A DNA stretch of 64,000 nucleotides from Neopusillimonas maritima. GTDB taxonomy: Bacteria > Pseudomonadota > Gammaproteobacteria > Burkholderiales > Burkholderiaceae_B. Below the pieces are notes generated by a model. That model did no database searches and was not told the origin of the DNA. It saw nothing but the letters and a program-made list of their open reading frames with translations. Position numbers and translations under genes: made by a program. Shown piece by piece: positions 61,751-64,000 of the stretch; within the stretch, counting starts at the first letter, position 1, and every line of letters begins with the position of its first letter. The DNA is taken from the NCBI RefSeq assembly GCF_040930455.2, contig NZ_CP170494.1. One strand, written 5' to 3'.

Positions 61751-62444
61751 GAACGGCTCCGGTTTCATTGCCGGAAGTTGCATCGCGATGCTCAACCACG
61801 CGCCCCGCTTCGAACACAATGGTGTCTCCTCCCAGCGCTTCACCCTCCTCCAGCCGATGAGTCGCCATAATCACCGTCACCCCTGAATGAACCAATTTTT
61901 TCAAAGCCTCAACCAGACGCGCACCTGACTTGGGATCTAATGCCGATGTCGGTTCATCCAGCAAAAGCACCTCGGGCTTAGTCATTAAGGTGCGCGCCAA
62001 GGCAACGCGCTGTTTCTCTCCGCCCGAGAGCTGATCTGCCTCGCGGTCGGCGTAGCTTTCATTCAAGTCGGCCAGGATCAGCACTTCATTTACACGATCG
62101 TGATCAGCTTGAGTGATTTTGCCATTGGCAAAACGCGCCGCCGTCAGCAGGTTGTGGGATACCGTACCCTCGAACATCGCTGGTGCTTGAAACGCAAACC
62201 CCACCCATGTTCTAAGTTGGCGAACCGGGTACTGCTCAATCGGCCTGCCTTTAAACAGAATCTCGCCGGAAACCGGACTTTCCAGACGATTCAGCAAACG
62301 CAAAAACGAGGTTTTACCGCTGCCGCTGCTACCAATCAAACAGGTTGGCCGGCCCGCGCGCAACTTCAGCGTGATGTTGTGCAGTACGATCCGTTTCTGG
62401 CGTTCGTGCACCACATCACGCAATTCAAAAGCGAATTCACTCAT
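61740..62444 (-). CDS. fetA: FetA-type ABC ATPase
   Basis: 234 residues. Walker A GSSGSGKTSFLRLLNR, signature LSGGEKQR, Walker B VLLLDEPTSALD, switch MATHRLEEGEAL. Overlaps fetB by 11 bases, so the two are translationally coupled. Confidence 0.92.
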   Translation of the reverse strand: MSEFAFELRDVVHERQKRIVLHNITLKLRAGRPTCLIGSSGSGKTSFLRLLNRLESPVSGEILFKGRPIEQYPVRQLRTWVGFAFQAPAMFEGTVSHNLLTAARFANGKITQADHDRVNEVLILADLNESYADREADQLSGGEKQRVALARTLMTKPEVLLLDEPTSALDPKSGARLVEALKKLVHSGVTVIMATHRLEEGEALGGDTIVFEAGRVVEHRDATSGNETGAVHVE

Positions 62445-62455
62445 GGAGTTACACG

Positions 62456-63505
62456 TTACGGCGCCGGGTTAGGGTATTTCAGGTGGATTGCGTCGATTTC
62501 GGCCAACACGTCGTCGGTTAAGGTCACGCTCAAGCTATCAATATTTTCCTTGAGCTGCCCCAGCGAAGTTGCACCCACCAAATTACTCACCGTAAACGGC
62601 CGCGTATTTACAAAAGCCAACGCCAATTGTGCCGGGGTCAAGCCCGCCTTCTTGGCCAACGCGACGTACGCCGAGGTCGCTGCAACTGCTTGCGGATTGG
62701 TGTAGCGAACAAAGCGCTCGAACAGAGTAATACGGGCCCCTTCCGGGCGTGCCCCACCCTCATACTTGCCGGTTAGCGTACCAAAGCCCAAAGGAGAATA
62801 CGCCAATAGCCCCACTTTGTCGCGATGCGCAAATTCCGCCAGCCCCACTTCAAAAGTACGATTCAGCAGGTTATAGGGGTTCTGAATGGACACGATGCGT
62901 TCCAAACCAAGTCGTTCAGCCGCACTTAAGAACCGTGCCACGCCCCAGGGGGTTTCGTTGGACACCCCAATATGGCGAACCTTACCTTGTTTCACAAAAT
63001 CACTGAGCACCTCAAGGGTTTCCTCAATGGGGACGGTATGGGGCTCATCCTCCCAAGGATACGTATGACGGCCGAAGGTAATGGTGCTGCGATCAGGCCA
63101 ATGCAACTGATACAAGTCGACGTAATCTGTTTGCAAACGCTGCAAACTATCGTTCAGCGCCTCGGTTAAGTTGGGGCGGTCGAACTGGTTAGTCGCACCG
63201 CGAATGTGGCTGGGGCGCCCCGCCTGACGCGACGGCCCGGCAATTTTGGTTGCCAGAAAAATTTTGTCGCGTAAGCCTGTTTTCTTTAACCAAGTACCAA
63301 TATAGCGCTCGGTGCTGCCCTGAGTATCAGCTTTGGGTGGGACAGGATACATCTCTGCCGTGTCGAACAAGTTCACGCCCTGTTCGAACGCATAATCCAT
63401 TTGTTCGTGTGCCTGCGCTTCATTGTTCTGCTCGCCCCAGGTCATCGTACCCAGGCCGATTGCACTCACTTCAACATTTGTTTGTCCTAGCTTGCGATAC
63501 TGCAT
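62456..63505 (-). CDS. Aldo/keto reductase (Tas-like)
   Basis: 349 residues from the ATG at 63505, which has GGGAG 6-7 bases upstream. AKR barrel: GLGTMTWGEQNNEAQAHEQM, catalytic Asp and Tyr in NLFDTAEMYPVP, Lys in FLATKIAGPSRQ, and LYQLHWPDR. The pattern matches the NADP(H)-dependent reductase Tas of E. coli. It starts 11 bases before fetA on the same strand, so it may head an operon with fetAB. Confidence 0.9.
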   Translation of the reverse strand: MQYRKLGQTNVEVSAIGLGTMTWGEQNNEAQAHEQMDYAFEQGVNLFDTAEMYPVPPKADTQGSTERYIGTWLKKTGLRDKIFLATKIAGPSRQAGRPSHIRGATNQFDRPNLTEALNDSLQRLQTDYVDLYQLHWPDRSTITFGRHTYPWEDEPHTVPIEETLEVLSDFVKQGKVRHIGVSNETPWGVARFLSAAERLGLERIVSIQNPYNLLNRTFEVGLAEFAHRDKVGLLAYSPLGFGTLTGKYEGGARPEGARITLFERFVRYTNPQAVAATSAYVALAKKAGLTPAQLALAFVNTRPFTVSNLVGATSLGQLKENIDSLSVTLTDDVLAEIDAIHLKYPNPAP

Positions 63506-63599
63506 TGCAACTCCCAAGAGAATAGTCATCTACAAAAAGATGCCAATGTTATAGCGCGTTCTGACCAAGCTTGCATGGGTCGTCCCATTCTTACACCCC

Positions 63600-64000
63600 T
63601 TAGATCCTGCCTTCAAACTGATATCGACTCCCGGGATACCACATTGTGGCAACTGATGCGACCTGATCTAATGCGTAGGTCGTTCGATAAAGCACCAAAC
63701 ATGCCTCGTCTTCTGGAACGGCCAAATACCGGGCAATTTCTGACGGTGCATTCACCGCCTCAATACTGTATTTAACCCCCTGCAAGGGCGCGACCCGCAT
63801 TAAGTACTCATTTGGTGTCGATACCGAGAAATCCAGATCCATGTAACCAGGCGCCACCTTAGCGTTAACCCAACGATCCTCGTATTGAATGGGAACCTGA
63901 TTATCGAAATGCACAATTATCGAATGAAATAACAAATGTCCGGGCTCGACTTCAAATTGCATTATGTGTGCATCACGTGCCTCACCGCGCTCAAGTCTTA
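63600..64000 (-). CDS. HutC-like GntR/UTRA regulator, 5' part outside the window
   Basis: The frame is open from the window edge to a stop at 63600 (about 133 codons visible). Only the UTRA domain is seen: RLERGEARDAHIM at the edge, QVPIQYEDRWVN, STPNEYLMRVAPLQGVKYSI, and ATMWYPGSRYQFEG. This is even closer to classical HutC than the regulator at 53.8 kb, to which it is clearly related. The DNA-binding domain is off the window. Confidence 0.85.
   Translation of the reverse strand, partial: RLERGEARDAHIMQFEVEPGHLLFHSIIVHFDNQVPIQYEDRWVNAKVAPGYMDLDFSVSTPNEYLMRVAPLQGVKYSIEAVNAPSEIARYLAVPEDEACLVLYRTTYALDQVASVATMWYPGSRYQFEGRI

Noticed and set aside
1..64000. CRISPR arrays, rRNA operon or replication origin
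   Set aside because: No regularly spaced direct repeats, no rRNA-like stretches and no DnaA-box cluster were noticed by eye.

Overview
The window looks like a chromosome segment from a betaproteobacterium of the order Burkholderiales, most likely family Alcaligenaceae (relatives of Bordetella, Achromobacter, Advenella and Pusillimonas). Three things point there: the linked TCA-cycle block odhA-odhB-lpdA / maeB / gltA-sdhE-sdhBADC / gntR / mdh / prpBCD / acnB, the EarP plus arginine-type EF-P pair, and DUF2863. This assignment is inference from gene content and protein similarity only.

Layout. Positions 1-2.3 kb hold a partial trpS and zapE (minus strand). From 2.4 to 24.1 kb is an almost complete central-metabolism block: 2-oxoglutarate dehydrogenase (sucA-sucB-lpdA), NADP malic enzyme, citrate synthase, succinate dehydrogenase with its assembly factor SdhE, a GntR/UTRA regulator, malate dehydrogenase, the methylcitrate-cycle genes prpBCD, and aconitase B, which can serve both cycles. 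The same 20-base dyad lies 3 bases upstream of the predicted -35 box of both mdh and acnB; the neighbouring GntR regulator is the obvious candidate to bind it. From 24.2 to 40.6 kb are housekeeping and transport genes: DUF2863, earP-efp, DUF1178, a Yej-type oligopeptide ABC transporter, DUF423, an adenine-deaminase-type enzyme, a SulP permease with a shortened STAS domain, an SLC13-type permease, an orphan EncFtn-like ferritin and an FMN alpha-hydroxy-acid dehydrogenase.

From a tRNA-Arg(ACG) at 40.77 kb to about 56.1 kb the sequence looks like an accessory island that is visibly richer in A and T. It begins with two phage head-completion genes and an IS110/IS1111-type transposase remnant. A histidine/urocanate-utilisation locus follows: hutU-hutD-hutF-hutG-hutI on the minus strand, with hutD interrupted by an in-frame amber codon and no hutH in the window. 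Divergent from hutU is a two-gene operon for an acyl-CoA synthetase and a fusion of a fluoroacetyl-CoA-thioesterase-like hotdog domain with a DsbA-like 2-hydroxychromene-2-carboxylate isomerase domain. Next come an SsuABC/NMT1-type ABC importer and hutC. HutC-like operators (TTGTATATACAA type) overlap the predicted hut and ABC promoters, which ties these units into one likely regulon. The ligase plus thioesterase-isomerase pair inside a urocanate regulon is the best candidate here for an undescribed function. The island ends with three copies of a phage tail-collar C-terminal cassette, two of them forming an inverted repeat of about 260 bp around a small zinc-ribbon gene.

From 56.1 kb to the end: an enolase-superfamily enzyme, a YchJ-like SEC-C protein, a TPP riboswitch with thiC, an EamA exporter, fetAB, an aldo/keto reductase and, at the edge, the 3' part of a second HutC/UTRA-type regulator.
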